Of a stretch of DNA of 64,000 nucleotides, positions 22,999-34,861 are shown piece by piece. This DNA is from Panorpa germanica (lineage: Eukaryota; Arthropoda; Insecta; Mecoptera; Panorpidae). Positions within the stretch are counted from its first letter, which is position 1; every line of letters begins with the position of its first letter. The notes under the pieces were generated by a model. That model was given only the letters and a program-made list of their open reading frames with translations, was not told the DNA's origin and made no database searches. The stretch lies in contig OY783205.1 of the NCBI GenBank assembly GCA_963678705.1, forward strand, positions 14,818,001-14,882,000, given 5' to 3'. A program made the position numbers and the translations under genes.

Positions 22999-23584
22999 CG
23001 AGGCATGTTTTTTAAGTAAGTACCGTTTTGCGATTCCGCCTTTGCAGCGCTACGGTCGGCGTTCCGCGCATGCACGCTGGTTACCTACATCTCTTGTCTA
23101 CGCACTGACGCCATTACAGTCTGATTCTTCATTGTATACGTTGTTTACTGAGTGTTTAAGATGCCTCCGACAATCGTGAGTCCCGCCGATTGTGAAGTAC
23201 GGGCTGTTATACGATTTCTTAGTGCTAAAGGCGTAAAACGATCGATATTCATCGTGAGATCTGTGAAGTTTACGGACGAAACATTATGAGTGATGGAATG
23301 GTAAGGAAATGGGTGAGAGCATTTAAAGATGGCCGCAGCGTCTTCAAGACGATAACGAAGTCAAAACAGTTCTGATACAGTGGTTAACAAGTCAGGCGGC
23401 AGAATTTTATGAGGAGGGTATTCAAAAACTGGTGCCACGTTATGACAAGTGCCTCAATATTCACGGAAATTATGTAGAAAAGTAGATTAAGGTACAGGCT
23501 TTCATGTAAAAATAAAATTATTGCGATATCTTTGCACGTCTTTTTTTAATTCCAAAACGGTACTTACTTAAGAAACACGCCTCG
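22999..23584 (+). mobile_element. Mariner element, internally deleted
   Basis: TIRs CGAGGCATGTTTTTTAAGTA and (complement) CGAGGCGTGTTTCTTAAGTA are flanked by TA at 22997-22998 and 23585-23586, the mariner target. Length 586 bp against about 1.3 kb for a full mariner. Both ends of the transposase gene are present and the middle, with the catalytic core, is missing. Confidence 0.9.
23161..23472 (+). pseudogene. Mariner transposase, N- and C-terminal pieces joined by deletion
   Basis: ATG at 23161 begins MPPTIVSPADCEVRAVIRFL, then SAKGVKRS. After a frame change come EICEVYGRNIMSDGMVRKW and VRAFKDGR, the helix-turn-helix DNA-binding region of insect mariners. From about 23370 another frame gives LIQWLTSQAAEFYEEGIQ and LVPRYDKCLNIHGNYVEK then a stop, the typical C-terminus. 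The catalytic DD34D region is deleted, so no activity is possible. Confidence 0.85.
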
Positions 23585-23586
23585 TA

Positions 23587-24614
23587 TATCTATTTTGAAA
23601 ACCTAAAATTTAGGTTAACATTCTAAATTAAAACCATAATTCAACATTAAAACAGTGAGTAAGAATTCGGTTTAAATTATCAACGGTTTGTCTTTATCTT
23701 TTTAGGACAAAGACAATCTGTCTAAGGACACGCTCAGGTATGCCGGTAAGCTAAGGTTCAGTAACAGACTTTAGCACAAAAGACTCATAACTTTATGATC
23801 ATGCCTTGAATTACAACATAGCGAAACACGTGTTATTGAAAATTTTGTTTCCCTGAGCCTCCCATTTTTCAAGAGTTTAACTCTATGTAACTCAAATTTA
23901 ACTATAGAAAGGTTTGCCAAGGCACGGATTTATAAGTACGTAACTACCAAATTATCACTTTCTGAATAATTAAAATTAAAGTGACATAATAACTAATTGT
24001 CTACTGTACAAAATAATTAAGACAATAAAACAAACATAATTTCACCTTTACGTACTTATTATGTTTTGTTACACGTAAGAATACAATAACTTTCTACTTG
24101 TAAAAGAAAGAGGTTCATTTTAGAGCTCCTCCGAGTCGTCGTACACGCCACGTCCACCTGATTGTGGGAATCTCTCAAAATTATAAAATAATCCCAGTAA
24201 TAAAATTTAAATAATTCTATGAAATTACGTAATAATAAATTATATGAATTAACGTGGGAGGAGTAAAGAAGAAGAAGAAGAAAAACAACGAGATGGTTTA
24301 TAATCAGCATCAAGAACACCGCATAGTTTTAAATCAACGAAAATGCTTTCGAATATAGTAACGTTGCAAAATTCTGTGCTGGGCCAAGTAGTACAGTAAA
24401 GTGAAACTAATGTCCATTGTTGTAAACGTTAAACATTTGGGAATATGTCAGAAGTTCTGACATAATTTCACAAAACGTCATTTTCTATCTCTTTCTTTTA
24501 TTTAGGCGAACAGTACGTTTAATGCCACGTTACATGTAATGGTCGTTCAATATTAATGGATAATCTTTTTTTAATATTTATTTGAGTGCATCAACTATCA
24601 ACAGTTATTAGCAC
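23587..24614. other. No gene recognised
   Basis: Unassigned AT-rich DNA. Confidence 0.4.
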
Positions 24615-25365
24615 TTAAGGAGGTACAGGACGTACCGTCAATGCAAAAAGTTTATTTCTCGGTAATACGAAATGCAAAATACGAAGTACATAAGGGACTA
24701 GCAAATATTGGGACTGTATCTTTGAAAATGAATTTTTCAATTTCCTATTAAACTGCTATTTGCTTGTTAAAATGATTTCTTTATGCATATAATAGTTTAA
24801 TAAATGAAAAATTACCTATAATTAATATCAAATTTATATTAATTCAAATTAAATATTTTGAAAAAGGAGTAATAAATTTGGCAATGCTGTAAATTTCCGT
24901 GTGTTGACGCATGCGTGATTTCGTTCTTTGACAAATAAATTGTTATATTTTATATAATATTTATTGACATTTTGAATTTCCCGCTCAAATTGGCATTTGC
25001 AACGTTGCCGGCTTATAACCTACACTTACTGTTTCTTACTGGTTTTATTTAAATATTTTCGTATATAGGTATCCTTTTGATAATTTTCTGTTTGCAATAG
25101 TTACAGAAAAGTTTCTTTTATATACACCTAGTTTTTGAAAGCCATGTCACCATTTTTTTATAGTTAAAAGTTATATTATGTGGTGAAATAGAGCTAAAAA
25201 TTATGATTTGTATGTAAGATGACTTTTTTTAATCATGTATAAAAAGAAAACTATGAACCCTAGGTCTCTAAAATTTTGAGACAGCATGCATTTTAACTAT
25301 TTGTATCGACCCTCCAATTTTCACGACGTTTTCATCATTTACGTTTACGTCCTATACCTCCTTAA
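24615..25365. mobile_element. Family C element with TTAA duplication, copy 1
   Basis: Begins TTAA GGAGGTACAGGACGTAC and ends TACGTCCTATACCTCC TTAA, so it has inverted termini with a TTAA duplication. Copies lie at 44003-44760 and, in reverse orientation, at 58889-59650. The TTAA target is typical of piggyBac and Kolobok elements. No transposase frame is present, so the superfamily stays open. Confidence 0.85.
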
Positions 25366-25800
25366 AACAATATATACATTTATAGCCATTTACATAACAT
25401 AATTTACGACTTATAGATACGTGTATGTGTAAAGAGATTAAATCAGTTAGGAATAATAACGTCAATAAGCTTTTACAGACTTTCCCTGCTTTGAAATATC
25501 TGTCTGTATTCCTCAGGCATATCTCGAAATGAGCATCGAAAAGTAATATACTTTACCGTTATTGGGTTGTTACATTATTCACATATTGGTTGTAGTTCTC
25601 TTTCGAATAAGAAGGTAAGAATAAGATTTGTATGAGCTATCATGAGTCTTCATATTACTACTTCCAGCCTATTTTTTATTTTATAAATTTGTTAAGTCTA
25701 ATTAAATCTTACTTAAGGTTGCCGTCAAACACGGTTGCGTGTATATACGGTTTATATAATAGTCTGTTTATAACAGTCTGTTACACAAACAATGTTACCT
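25366..25800. other. No gene recognised
   Basis: Unassigned AT-rich DNA. Confidence 0.35.
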
Positions 25801-25839
25801 AATATTCAACGTTTTATGACCTATTTAAATGTTTTTTCA

Positions 25840-25980
25840 AAATAGATCTCCTTTTTTGCGCATTAACACAGTCATAAAACTTAATAAGAAAACCTTTTAA
25901 AGGATTATAAAATCTTAAGAATATTTTTATTCGATATTAAGCATAATTTAAACCTTATAAGATAAAATATTAATGGTCAT
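25840..25980 (+). repeat. Dispersed repeat L, copy 1
   Basis: Sequence around GCGCATTAACACAGTCATAA followed by an AAGGATTATAAAATC word recurs with substitutions at 26755-26900 and 43780-43965. No coding content. Class unknown. Confidence 0.5.
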
Positions 25981-26249
25981 GCATTAATTACGTTACATAT
26001 AAAAGGAGAGAGATGTACCGTCCAGTGTGACAAGCGAGAGATAATTGAGTTATAAGTTTCATAAAGTTACAATTCGACATACAAAAAGAAAGCATACGAA
26101 TCTACAATTCAACGTACAAAAAGAAAATAACACTAAAAAATATTTTCTTTGAAATGAGTGTTGACATAACAGAAGAAAAGGTCCGCCCCCATGTGTGACA
26201 AAACGAGAAAAGCGAAAAAAGATAATTAAGAAAACATAAACAATATGTG

Positions 26250-26284
26250 TAACGTAATTTATGAATGACCCCTTAAGGTCATTC
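26250..26284. repeat. Short motif seen at several sites
   Basis: TGTAACGTAATTTATGAATG followed by ACCCCTTAAGG. Variants of the word (CATCCATAAATTACGTCAC in reverse) occur at 47754-47772, and weaker ones at 34524-34545 and 49838-49850. Probably the end of an unrecognised repeat family. Confidence 0.35.
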
Positions 26285-26429
26285 ATGTATGCTTATGTAA
26301 AACATTGCATGAATGTAATGTAACATTCATGTTTTGCAGTGCCTAAACAGGTTTTGACGCTGTATGCCCTATACAAGCCTCACCAGGCACCGACAAAGTA
26401 TGCCTGACACTTTACCTTGAAATAACCGC

Positions 26430-26610
26430 AACTATATTCATTTCTTTCCAACAATGGCCACCATATTCCAAATGGTTCATTCTGGAGAGCAAAACATATA
26501 ATAAATGATATGAGACGGTCGACACCTTAAAGATTCCTCTTCACCGAGATCAGACTCGATGCTATTATCCGCATTAAAAGTGGATACGTACAATAACATT
26601 TTCTTTTTTA
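26430..26610 (+). pseudogene. Tc1/mariner-type transposase scrap
   Basis: Codons for ISFQQWPPYS, ILESKTYNK and YETVDTLKI match the C-terminal segment of the remnant at 1620-1720. The terminal AIIRIKSGYVQ-like block follows in another frame near 26560. It is more decayed than the first copy and lacks everything upstream of the third catalytic motif. Confidence 0.6.
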
Positions 26611-26754
26611 ATTTTGAAATGTTTATACGATGTACTGAAGTTTGTATAAAAAAAATCAAAATTTTAAAACAGATTAAGAACAGAGAATTAAAACAGAAGT
26701 GTAGAAAGGAGACGAATCAATATCGTTTACGTAATATAAGAATAATATTAACGT

Positions 26755-26900
26755 AAATAAATCTACCTTTTTCCGCATTAACATAAACATAAAATTTCGT
26801 AGACTTTTTCAACGATTATAAAAGCTTATGAGTCTTTAAAAAAAGTTAATAACTTAATAAATTATCCTTATATTTAGAGCTTTTAAAATAAAGTTTCTCT
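26755..26900 (+). repeat. Dispersed repeat L, copy 2
   Basis: Diverged copy of 25840-25980 with CCGCATTAACATAAACATAA and AACGATTATAAAAGC words. Confidence 0.45.
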
Positions 26901-27985
26901 TAACATCCATGTTTTGTGATTAGCTGGTACACACTCGTACTCGTATTTGAGTATACTAATAATATTTCCAATAAGTGCACTTTCTGGTGCCTTGTTCAAA
27001 ATGTTTGAATGGGATGAAAACAAACTTAAAATCTAATTTCCAAATGTACTTCTGCAGTTCGAGTCAAGTGCTCCGGTTCAGCATGTGAAGTGCATATCCA
27101 TTTAATTCGCTGCAGAGAGCACAGATGCTGATGCATCCAGCTACCATACGATCCAATGGAAACTCCACTGCATGTAGGTATTATGCGATCCGCTTTATGT
27201 TGAAATAATACGTGCTATAGTAAAATACCCGCTCGCAGCAACAGCAGACAAGCCATTCAACATCAATATAACTTTAGAATTAAACTATTTTCACTTGTTC
27301 AGTGTTTTGAAGTTGACGCATGAGTCAAATTTTATTACAGCAAGCGAAATATTCTCAACAAATTAAATGAAGCACTACGAAAATGTGCAATGTACGAACG
27401 TGATATTTAAAAAGTTATCCCGTAATTGGCAACGGGGTAATAAAGGGTTCTTCAGCAGGAGCGGTGTTTTAAATGGCAGATATTGTGTTTCATTACTAAC
27501 CTAAGTTTGTATTTTTGATTAAAATAAAAATATCACCATTTTTCACGGAAATATTGCATTTTTCTATTGATTTAAAATGATCACTCTTTTTTGAAAAATC
27601 CATAAATTTTTCAATAAGAGGAAGTTTTGGAGTATATTGAAATAGTTACATCTAGTTAGCAAAATAATAAAGTAATTATCTAGAACGTAAGAACAATTAC
27701 TTTCTCTCTCTTCTAATATTTCTGAATAAACAAGTTCTATATACATTGTCGTTGAAATCGCCTCAAATTCTAAAATAAATTAAAAAATTAAAAAGAGATC
27801 TATATACAATGTTATTCCGATCATTTTGGTTTTCCAATTATTGATTCTAAATTACAAATGCTTATGCATCAATATCTATTAATGCATCAAGTAGTATCAA
27901 TAGTAATATGCAACAGTATCAATATTAGGATAAGGAAAATGACCGGAGAATGTTGTATATAAAACTTGGTTACTCAGATATATTA
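26901..27985. other. No gene recognised
   Basis: Unassigned DNA. A 50-bp scrap at 27747-27795 matches the 3' end of the LINE at 14757. Confidence 0.4.
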
Positions 27986-27987
27986 GG

Positions 27988-28012
27988 ACAGAGACAGAGA
28001 GAGAGAGAGAGA
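27988..28012. repeat. (GA)n microsatellite
   Basis: Short run of GA dinucleotides. Confidence 0.85.
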
Positions 28013-28227
28013 GTAATTGTTTTTACATTCAAGATAATTACTTACATCTATATGCTAACTAGAGATAACTATTTCAAAATACTTCAACAATGACCGCTCT
28101 TGATGATAGACCCTGTAGTTTTCCGTCTATACAGAAGCGGTTTTAGGTCGGTGAAGGCTCCACGCGAACAAGTTTTATCTTCAAAAATCGTTCATTGACG
28201 TCTGCTTAGAGGTCTATCTTGAATGAT

Positions 28228-28400
28228 CTCCTTTAATACCCTTTCGCGAGAAATAAATTATTTCTAGTCACAATTGTTTGCCGCCAAGATCAATAGTATC
28301 TAGTAACAATTGTTTTTCGCCGAGATAAATTGTCTCTAATCACAATTACCTTTCAGTGCAATTAATTATCTTTACTTACAATGGCTTTTCAAGGCCCCTC
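28228..28400 (-). repeat. Degenerate ~36-bp minisatellite, short array
   Basis: About four to five diverged units whose complement reads roughly GCGAAAAACAATTGTTACTA then GATACTATTGATCTTG. The same unit makes up 57586-57925 on the other strand. Each unit carries a CAATTGT core and a TTTCGC or CTCGC edge. Confidence 0.6.
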
Positions 28401-28555
28401 AATTTGACATTGCGAAGTCCTTTGAAAGCCGAGTCCACTTTACTAATAAAAATAATTTCAAAATATTAAAGAAGATAGCTGTTTAATAGTCACTGTTTAA
28501 TAGTATACAAGAATCGATTTTAAATTCATTAATCACCAAAATGCACTGATCTTAT

Positions 28556-29110
28556 ACATGATCGGCACGAAAGTAATTTCGGTTCTGTAATGTGAACTAA
28601 AGATTAATTAACTACATATTTTTGTCATCTTTCTGCAACTTCATGATTCCATGATGATACAACTTGTGGTCTAAAAAAACTGAAACAAAGGCGATTTCAA
28701 GTCGTCATGATTATTGACAGTTTTACCATTCAAAGAGTTCTGTAAACATCGAAATAAAGGAGCAAGGGTAGTGATATATGTCAACTCAATAAAATTCCAC
28801 GAATTAACATGTGTGCAGAAGATGGCCATTTTTTGTGATTGCTTCCTCCAGTTTTATTACTTGTTGACAGTAAACATCTAAATTGAACATTTGGTTCCTT
28901 GAAATCAGGTCAAAATACACAACACGCACCAAACTTTTCGTAGGGTGTAACCTACCAAATTAGCATCAAAACCAGTTTTTAATCGATTCAGATTTAGATG
29001 TGGTTTATGCCGGTTCATCATATCACATAACTGGTTTTGATTTATATCATTGTAGACAATTCATTTTCTATCAGTGAACATTCGATTCAAAAACAATGCA
29101 TCTGATTTGA
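28556..29110 (-). pseudogene. Mariner transposase remnant, second lineage
   Basis: On the minus strand, decayed codons include LDIWVQINICDIISN (usual LDVWVPHEL), FNLDVYCQQV(I)KLEEAI, and LQNSLNGKTVNNHDDLKS. The last matches the segment after the third catalytic Asp in mariner transposases. A TIR-like ACCGAAATTACTTTCGTGCC lies beyond the C-terminus (complement of 28564-28583). Many frame changes are present. It differs from the lineages at 1401 and 22999. Confidence 0.65.
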
Positions 29111-29840
29111 GATTATATCGCAAATATTGATTTGTACCCAAATATCAAGCTTCTTAATACAAAATTCTAAATATAAATAAAATTTCTGGGGAAAGTGTAA
29201 AAACGAAGTGAGAGAGAAGTGGTGGAATAACAAGGACAAAGAAAAGACATTCTTCAAAATTCAGTGTGTAGGTGTCTATGAAAAACTCAAGGTCCGAAAA
29301 GAGTGTTGTCAACCATTTTAAGATTAAGGGTGGACAATACAGTGAAGTTGGCGCAACTGAAACGAAATAACATAGTGCAAATGTATACTGATAGGTGAGG
29401 AAAGGGTATAGCAGGGTCAATTCAAATAAATTTGATATGTAGCATAAGATAATATGCAAAAATAATTTGTATGAGAGTATCTTCGAGAAGTGATTAGCTT
29501 TACCAACAGATGTTCAAGCTTTGCTCTGAAAGCCTACGTGGTTGGTTTGTTTAGCCATGGAAAGGATGTGGAACGTGGCAGGATATAAAGTTTACTGTAA
29601 TGTAATGATAAAACAATTATGTAGACATAGATATTATAGCTTTTAGACTGAAAAAAAAACAGTGGTCCTTAGAAATTATATCGAATAAATTACTGAATCC
29701 AAGGTAATGTGATTGTCTTTCAGTTATTGTGTGTGACACATTTAACCTCTCCGCAATGTCTAGCAAAGTTATATTATATGATTCAATGTTTTGGTCAAAT
29801 TTATTAAGTCTACCAGAACGTTGGTCTTGTTTGAATGTAT
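29111..29840. other. No gene recognised
   Basis: Unassigned. A purine-rich patch lies at 29190-29420. Confidence 0.4.
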
Positions 29841-29842
29841 AA

Positions 29843-30128
29843 GCTCCAGAACGGAGTTTTGCAGGTCACACTGACACCGGAGGTAAACCTGTATCAGACT
29901 TTTCAAAGAAGCCTAACATGACCTTAGTAAAAGTCGCATGGTCTTCGAGATATCATCAGTTTAAAGATTTTTTTTAAATTCTATATTTTTTAACATTGTT
30001 ATTGCCAGCGTTTTCTTGGATAGCTCTCTCTTATGAGACTATTCGATATCTCGAAAAGAATGCAACCTTTACTGAGGTCTATCTCCAGTGTCAGTGCGAC
30101 CTGCAGTTTTTGGTACACCCTGTATATT
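29843..30128. mobile_element. Foldback element ending ACAGGGTGT
   Basis: GCAGGTCACACTGACACCGG near 29859 is matched in inverted form by the complement of the right end, GCAGGTCGCACTGACACTGG. The right edge is the complement of TACAGGGTGTACCAAAA. Both arms also share a CGAGATATC word further in. No coding content. Another ACAGGGTGT terminus is at 50366. Confidence 0.5.
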
Positions 30129-30136
30129 AAGATATT

Positions 30137-30345
30137 TCATAATATGACTAAAATCAATGTTATGCAATTATAATAAATCTGATTAATCCGCAGACCACGT
30201 GTCGTTACGCCGGCGTGACCAAGCATCTCATTTAACGGCGTTCCTCTAAGTCGTACGTCTGGGTGAGTTGAACCGTAACATTCACTATGCACCATGCACT
30301 GTTGGGTGAACCCATACATGGAGCACCCAGCGTCCAATACTTGTA
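30137..30345. other. Unassigned GC-richer segment
   Basis: More GC-rich and CpG-rich than its surroundings. On the minus strand there is a pol III B-box-like GGTTCAACTCA, so a SINE is possible. No tRNA fold, rRNA or protein match is recognised. Confidence 0.3.
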
Positions 30346-30479
30346 AACCCTAGTGGGAGCAAAACGAACTATGAAGTAGGATGTGAAGAACATCAGTGCC
30401 GTTCAACCTGTGAAAAACCTGAAATGTACACATTTTAAATATTAAAAACAGTCAGAAAAGAGGAAAAGTTAATTGGTAG

Positions 30480-30960
30480 ACATTTTGACACCAGAACAAG
30501 AAAGAAAACAAGCTGAATGGTAGATATATCTTTATAGAACAAGATTTAGTAAGGAGTGAAACAGGACAAATATGGGCGAAGATAAAAAGGAATGAAGGGG
30601 GGTACTGAAAAATGTGGATAGAAAAGAGAGACGTGGATATGGATTAAAGAGAGGAAAAAAATTAAAAAAGGAAAAAAGAAAAGTAAACGGAGGAATAAAT
30701 ATCGAAGAACGAATGAGTTGGAGAAATGATTAGAAGAAAGTAAACAAGAAAATGAAAAGTGCATAGGTGTAGCGAAAAAAGAAAGTCAAAGAATTGGAAA
30801 AGGTTCAGAAGATAAGGAAAATAAATATGAAAGGAGAAGCATCGAAATGGTTCAGGTTAGTAACAGAATAAAAGAATGCATCGGTGGATTGGTTCTCCCA
30901 ATTCATATTTCATTTCACCATTCGGGACACATTGTAAATTATATTAATCTTAATAAATAA
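30480..30960 (+). repeat. Purine-rich tract
   Basis: Strongly A and G biased on the plus strand, in the style of the ORF2 ends and 3' regions of the LINE tail at 31005. It may belong to the same insertion. Open frames on the minus strand are by-products of the base bias. Confidence 0.35.
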
Positions 30961-31004
30961 TACTAAATACTACCTATAAATATTACCTAATAAATAAGAA
31001 GACG

Positions 31005-31440
31005 ATTCTCGAAAAAGTTACAAGAGGATTTGGGAGAGAGATTCCAAAATACATAAGAGAAAAAGACACCAGAAACATGAGAAGAATCACATTCAAATTG
31101 GGAAACGAGGAGAAAGGAAGCAGATACTGGGCAAATAGAGAGTAAAGCATGGCCATGATGTGCGAAACGGAGATAGAAACGCCTGAGCGTGGTTAGGTTT
31201 TCATGTGAGAAAAAGGTAAAAAGTGTAAAGAATATTGTAGAGTTATTAAAGGGAAGAATGAAGGGAGGAGGTGAATGGCAGAGTAGAAACAGGAGGGTGA
31301 GTTGGAGGAAGGGGGAAGCAGTATTGGTTTAAATTTATCTGCTTTGTTTTTATTTTTCTTTTTTTCTTTTGGAAAGAGTGAGAGTGGTTAGATATAATAA
31401 GGATCACAAAATGTAATTAAGCACATTGATATGTAATTTA
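31005..31440 (+). mobile_element. LINE ORF2 C-terminal fragment, purine-rich family
   Basis: Codons give RFGREIPKYIREKDT then MRRITFKLGNEEKGSRYW, followed in neighbouring frames by a CEKEEETPEH-like zinc-finger block and LLKGRMKGGGEWQ. This is the Glu/Arg-rich tail seen in many insect LINE ORF2 proteins. The 3' end has an AAGGCGGAAAAA...GCC hairpin-like segment and a CATTAAAAAAAATTAAAT tail. Relatives are at 34862-35560, 48600-49375 and, in reverse, 60960-61395. Confidence 0.6.
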
Positions 31441-32738
31441 ATGATTTAAGGCGGAAAAATATAGTGCCTAATGGCAAAAACATTAAAAAAAATTAAATAG
31501 TACACCGCCTACTGACTATATGTCATTCTTTGTAAAATGATACCTGATGATGATGATGATATTTTAAGTTTAAGTAATGTCATATGTATATAATTAATTT
31601 AACAAAATATTCGCATCTTTGAATTGTAAAGCATCTATCTCGATTTTGACTGTTCTCACAGTCAACGAAAAATCCATTTTGAATTCTAGTCACCTTCCAT
31701 TATAGCGACATCGCGGGCATACGCCTAATTCCATCACTGCATATTACATTAGAATGCAATCTCAATTCGCGTGCCATAGGTTCCACTAAACTGGTGTAAA
31801 TGTATTAAAAATTAAAAAGGTTAAAAGGCAAATTAAATTCAAGACTGCTTCGGGGAGGCAACTGCCATGCCGGGGCCGTTAGCGGCGCCTGGCGTTAGTG
31901 TTTAAACGGGTTAGTACTACCTACTGGAAGTGCACGTAAACACGGGAATTAGTACAAACACGGGTAAAAGTAAAACAGCTCTTGAATTAATATTTAATGC
32001 TGTTTATTTTATGATTATTTTCTGCTGTATCCACGGGAATAAATACAATCAGTTTGGCAGATTCATGTTGTTGATGCTGCATCATTAATATTTGATGTTC
32101 AGACAAGATCCCATTAGGATGTTCTAAGTTGGAGGTTGTAACATCTTTTATAGTCTGCAGACACTCCACCATAGCCGATTTATATCGCACCGACCCAATC
32201 CAACATGTGTTGGAGGTTGTAGAACACGTGCAAACCGAAATAACACGTAACTTAATACGTCTACATGCTATGTCGGTGCTACATTCAATTAGGCACTTTT
32301 ATATGTTTATTAAAAAAGATATTAAGTAAAAAAGTGAGATCAATTCTTTAATGTTTGAGTCTGGTCCATTCGGTCTAGAAAATATTTATTTATTTAATTT
32401 TTCAAACCTCAATTTCATATAGCATGTATAATAATGCAATTGCAAATATTGGATTTGATTTAGCCTACAAAGGATTATACATTTACCGACAGCAAGTGAA
32501 CACTTTTCAATATAATAAAAATACCCTAATGCGTCGTAAAGTTCTCTAAATAAAAAGATATCTATATAAATATCGCTTTGGTTTGAATATTACACTTCTC
32601 ATGTTTAAAAAACGTCAACGTTGAATGAAAATATATGAATATTGGATGTCGCATGTTGGTGTCACACTGGTTTGTCATAATACATGCGCAGTACTACCAT
32701 TTTTCTTTGATTTAATTCAATTATAACTATATTTTAGG
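31441..32738. other. No gene recognised
   Basis: Unassigned. A GC-rich patch at 31848-31905 (CGGGGCCGTTAGCGGCGCC) stands out. Confidence 0.4.
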
Positions 32739-32995
32739 ACGACGCAGTGGGTGAGTGCATTGCTAGACTGAGAGAAGAGAAGCTAGACAGCTGTGTCTTC
32801 GCTTTCGATCCCCGGACTAGAGTTATATTTTCTGAGTTTGGTTGTGAACAAGTTAAATTGATTATGTGCATAGTTATAATTATAAACCTATTACCCATAC
32901 ACCGTCTGCCAAGATAGTAGAAGATCGTCGGTGATAGGACTCAGCATCGGAAAGAGGTCGACGTTATAAATAAAATTTATAAAAGAATTAAAAAA
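32739..32995 (+). mobile_element. tRNA-derived SINE
   Basis: A pol III A-box-like CAGTGGGTGAGTGC near 32745 and a B-box-like GCTTTCGATCCC at 32801-32812 have suitable spacing. A tRNA-unrelated body follows, with CTGCCAAGATAGTAGAAG and a 3' end of ATAAATAAAATTTATAAAAG. Partial copies: 50231-50361 (5' half), 44820-44975 (3' half) and perhaps 22370-22412. SINEs depend on a partner LINE for movement; the partner is not identified. Confidence 0.65.
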
Positions 32996-33353
32996 AGATA
33001 TGCTCTCGAATTTTCAATTGCATCGACCATGTAATTTTAAGGTAACAGTCTCTTGGACTTTTGTGGTTCGCATAAGAAAAGGGAACCGCGAATTAGGTGT
33101 ACAACTACTACAGGTCTACTGCTATCGGTCAAATTCGGAATGATTATCCAAATCACGTCATCGATACGCATTCTGGGTGCTTGTCGAAGTAACATCATTG
33201 GAAAAAACCATCGGTAAAACATTTATACAACTAACCATACAGATTCTACTAATAACCGTAGCAGCTCGCTGGATAAGCTTTATCTCCGCTCCCATTCTTT
33301 TTCACGTTTCATACGATAAAAACAATGCTATGATGCGGGAACGTGAACGACAA
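32996..33353. other. No gene recognised
   Basis: Unassigned sequence. Confidence 0.35.
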
Positions 33354-33771
33354 GGGCACTCTCACACTGCAAGTGCTTTCTTGCGACCTGCTACTTTTAA
33401 TATGGTGTAATTACGCACACGTAATCATGAGAGGAACTATCTGTTTTATTGTTTATTAATATACCACTGTATATATTTCATATTTTCGAATTTTTAGTAT
33501 GGTTCTTACGATCTACGTGGTGTCGCATAGATCCGGAACATAATGGGATACGTGCATACGTCGTGATACGTCTTTTATGTTTCGGAGTGAAACAAAGAAA
33601 ATGATACCCATATTCAATACTGACTGTACACTACTGACGTGCAGTGGTGCATTAATCAATTTTAAAGTAGAAGTTCATCCCATTATAATGTATACTAATC
33701 CGAAACAACTCGAATACACGCAACTCAAAAGTTGTCATAGCAAGTAGTAGGTTGCAGTGTGAGACTAGCGT
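33354..33771. mobile_element. Candidate foldback/MITE
   Basis: GGGCACTCTCACACTGCAAG at the left is mirrored by the complement of the right end, GTCTCACACTGCAACCTACT. The arms share a loose continuation (ACCTGCTACTTTT and CCTACTACTTGC). Flanking duplication not resolved. Confidence 0.4.
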
Positions 33772-34861
33772 TACCTTTAACCAATACTGTGAGCAGTACA
33801 CGTTGTTCTTTTTTAATCCCCCATTTAAATTCCGAACGAATTTTCCTCGCCTAATATATATATCGTATAAAGCGAAAATAAATTATAATTTCCTCTATTT
33901 TTAACTTGTATTTACCTCTCTAGTTAATATTTAAGTTGGGGTCTCTTCCTTTCCTTCATTAATGTTTAACCACCTGCTGGAGTACCCCCATCCCCTTCCC
34001 TCTTCCCTTTTCCCTCGTAACTCGTACCCTGGTCTCGTGGCCCAATTTAAATTGCTATAATAAACATTCCCTTTATTTAATTCACACCCCTCGTATGCGT
34101 CCAAAGTGAAATATGAACGAACCACATACAATGTATGACCTGAAAATAGTTACTGAACAATCAGCGCTCCTCAAACTGTGCATGTGATGATTGGTTTACG
34201 GTTTCAGTATCTAACACGAATCATATACTCTACGTCAGATTTTGGGCAAGTAAATTTTAAGGAATCCTTGGAAAATTTATTTGATTTTCAATAATGGGCC
34301 TTCTATAAGCTTCGTGATGTAGTACTTAATTTGATTTACAAAAAGAAATCAAGAGTTAAAAGCAATTGATCAGGATAATTGACAATTAAATTAGAGGAAA
34401 ACAAAGAATGCAATTTTTTATTTTTCAAACCGCAAATTTTTTACATAAGAACAGAGGGAGGGTTGATGTGTGACAAAACGTGACAATAGGAGCGCCTGAG
34501 AAAAATAAGTCAAATTTGAGTGGAAATCCATGGATGACCCTTAATCAAATAAATGTTTTTCTAATAATTATTTTATTTATATATTATATATTTTAATTAT
34601 TTTTATAATAGATAAAGCATTTGGATCACCTAAATTGTAACCGGTCAAACAATCTAAAGGAAATAGTCATAACTTAACTAATGTATTCCTCTAAAATATA
34701 TCACTTAAAAATAAACGAGTAGGACAGTTTTTGAAATAAACGCTATGCAATTTTGTACGTTATAACTGCCGCCCTGGGCATGTTAAATATGCGCACGTTA
34801 ATTATTATTAAATCGCTTTACAGCTGGTCAAAACCTTAGAAATTTTGTAATTAAATTAAGA
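33772..34861. other. No gene recognised
   Basis: Unassigned. A pyrimidine-rich patch lies at 33940-34020, and a GTGTGACAAAACG word shared with 26190-26210 lies near 34465. Confidence 0.4.
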
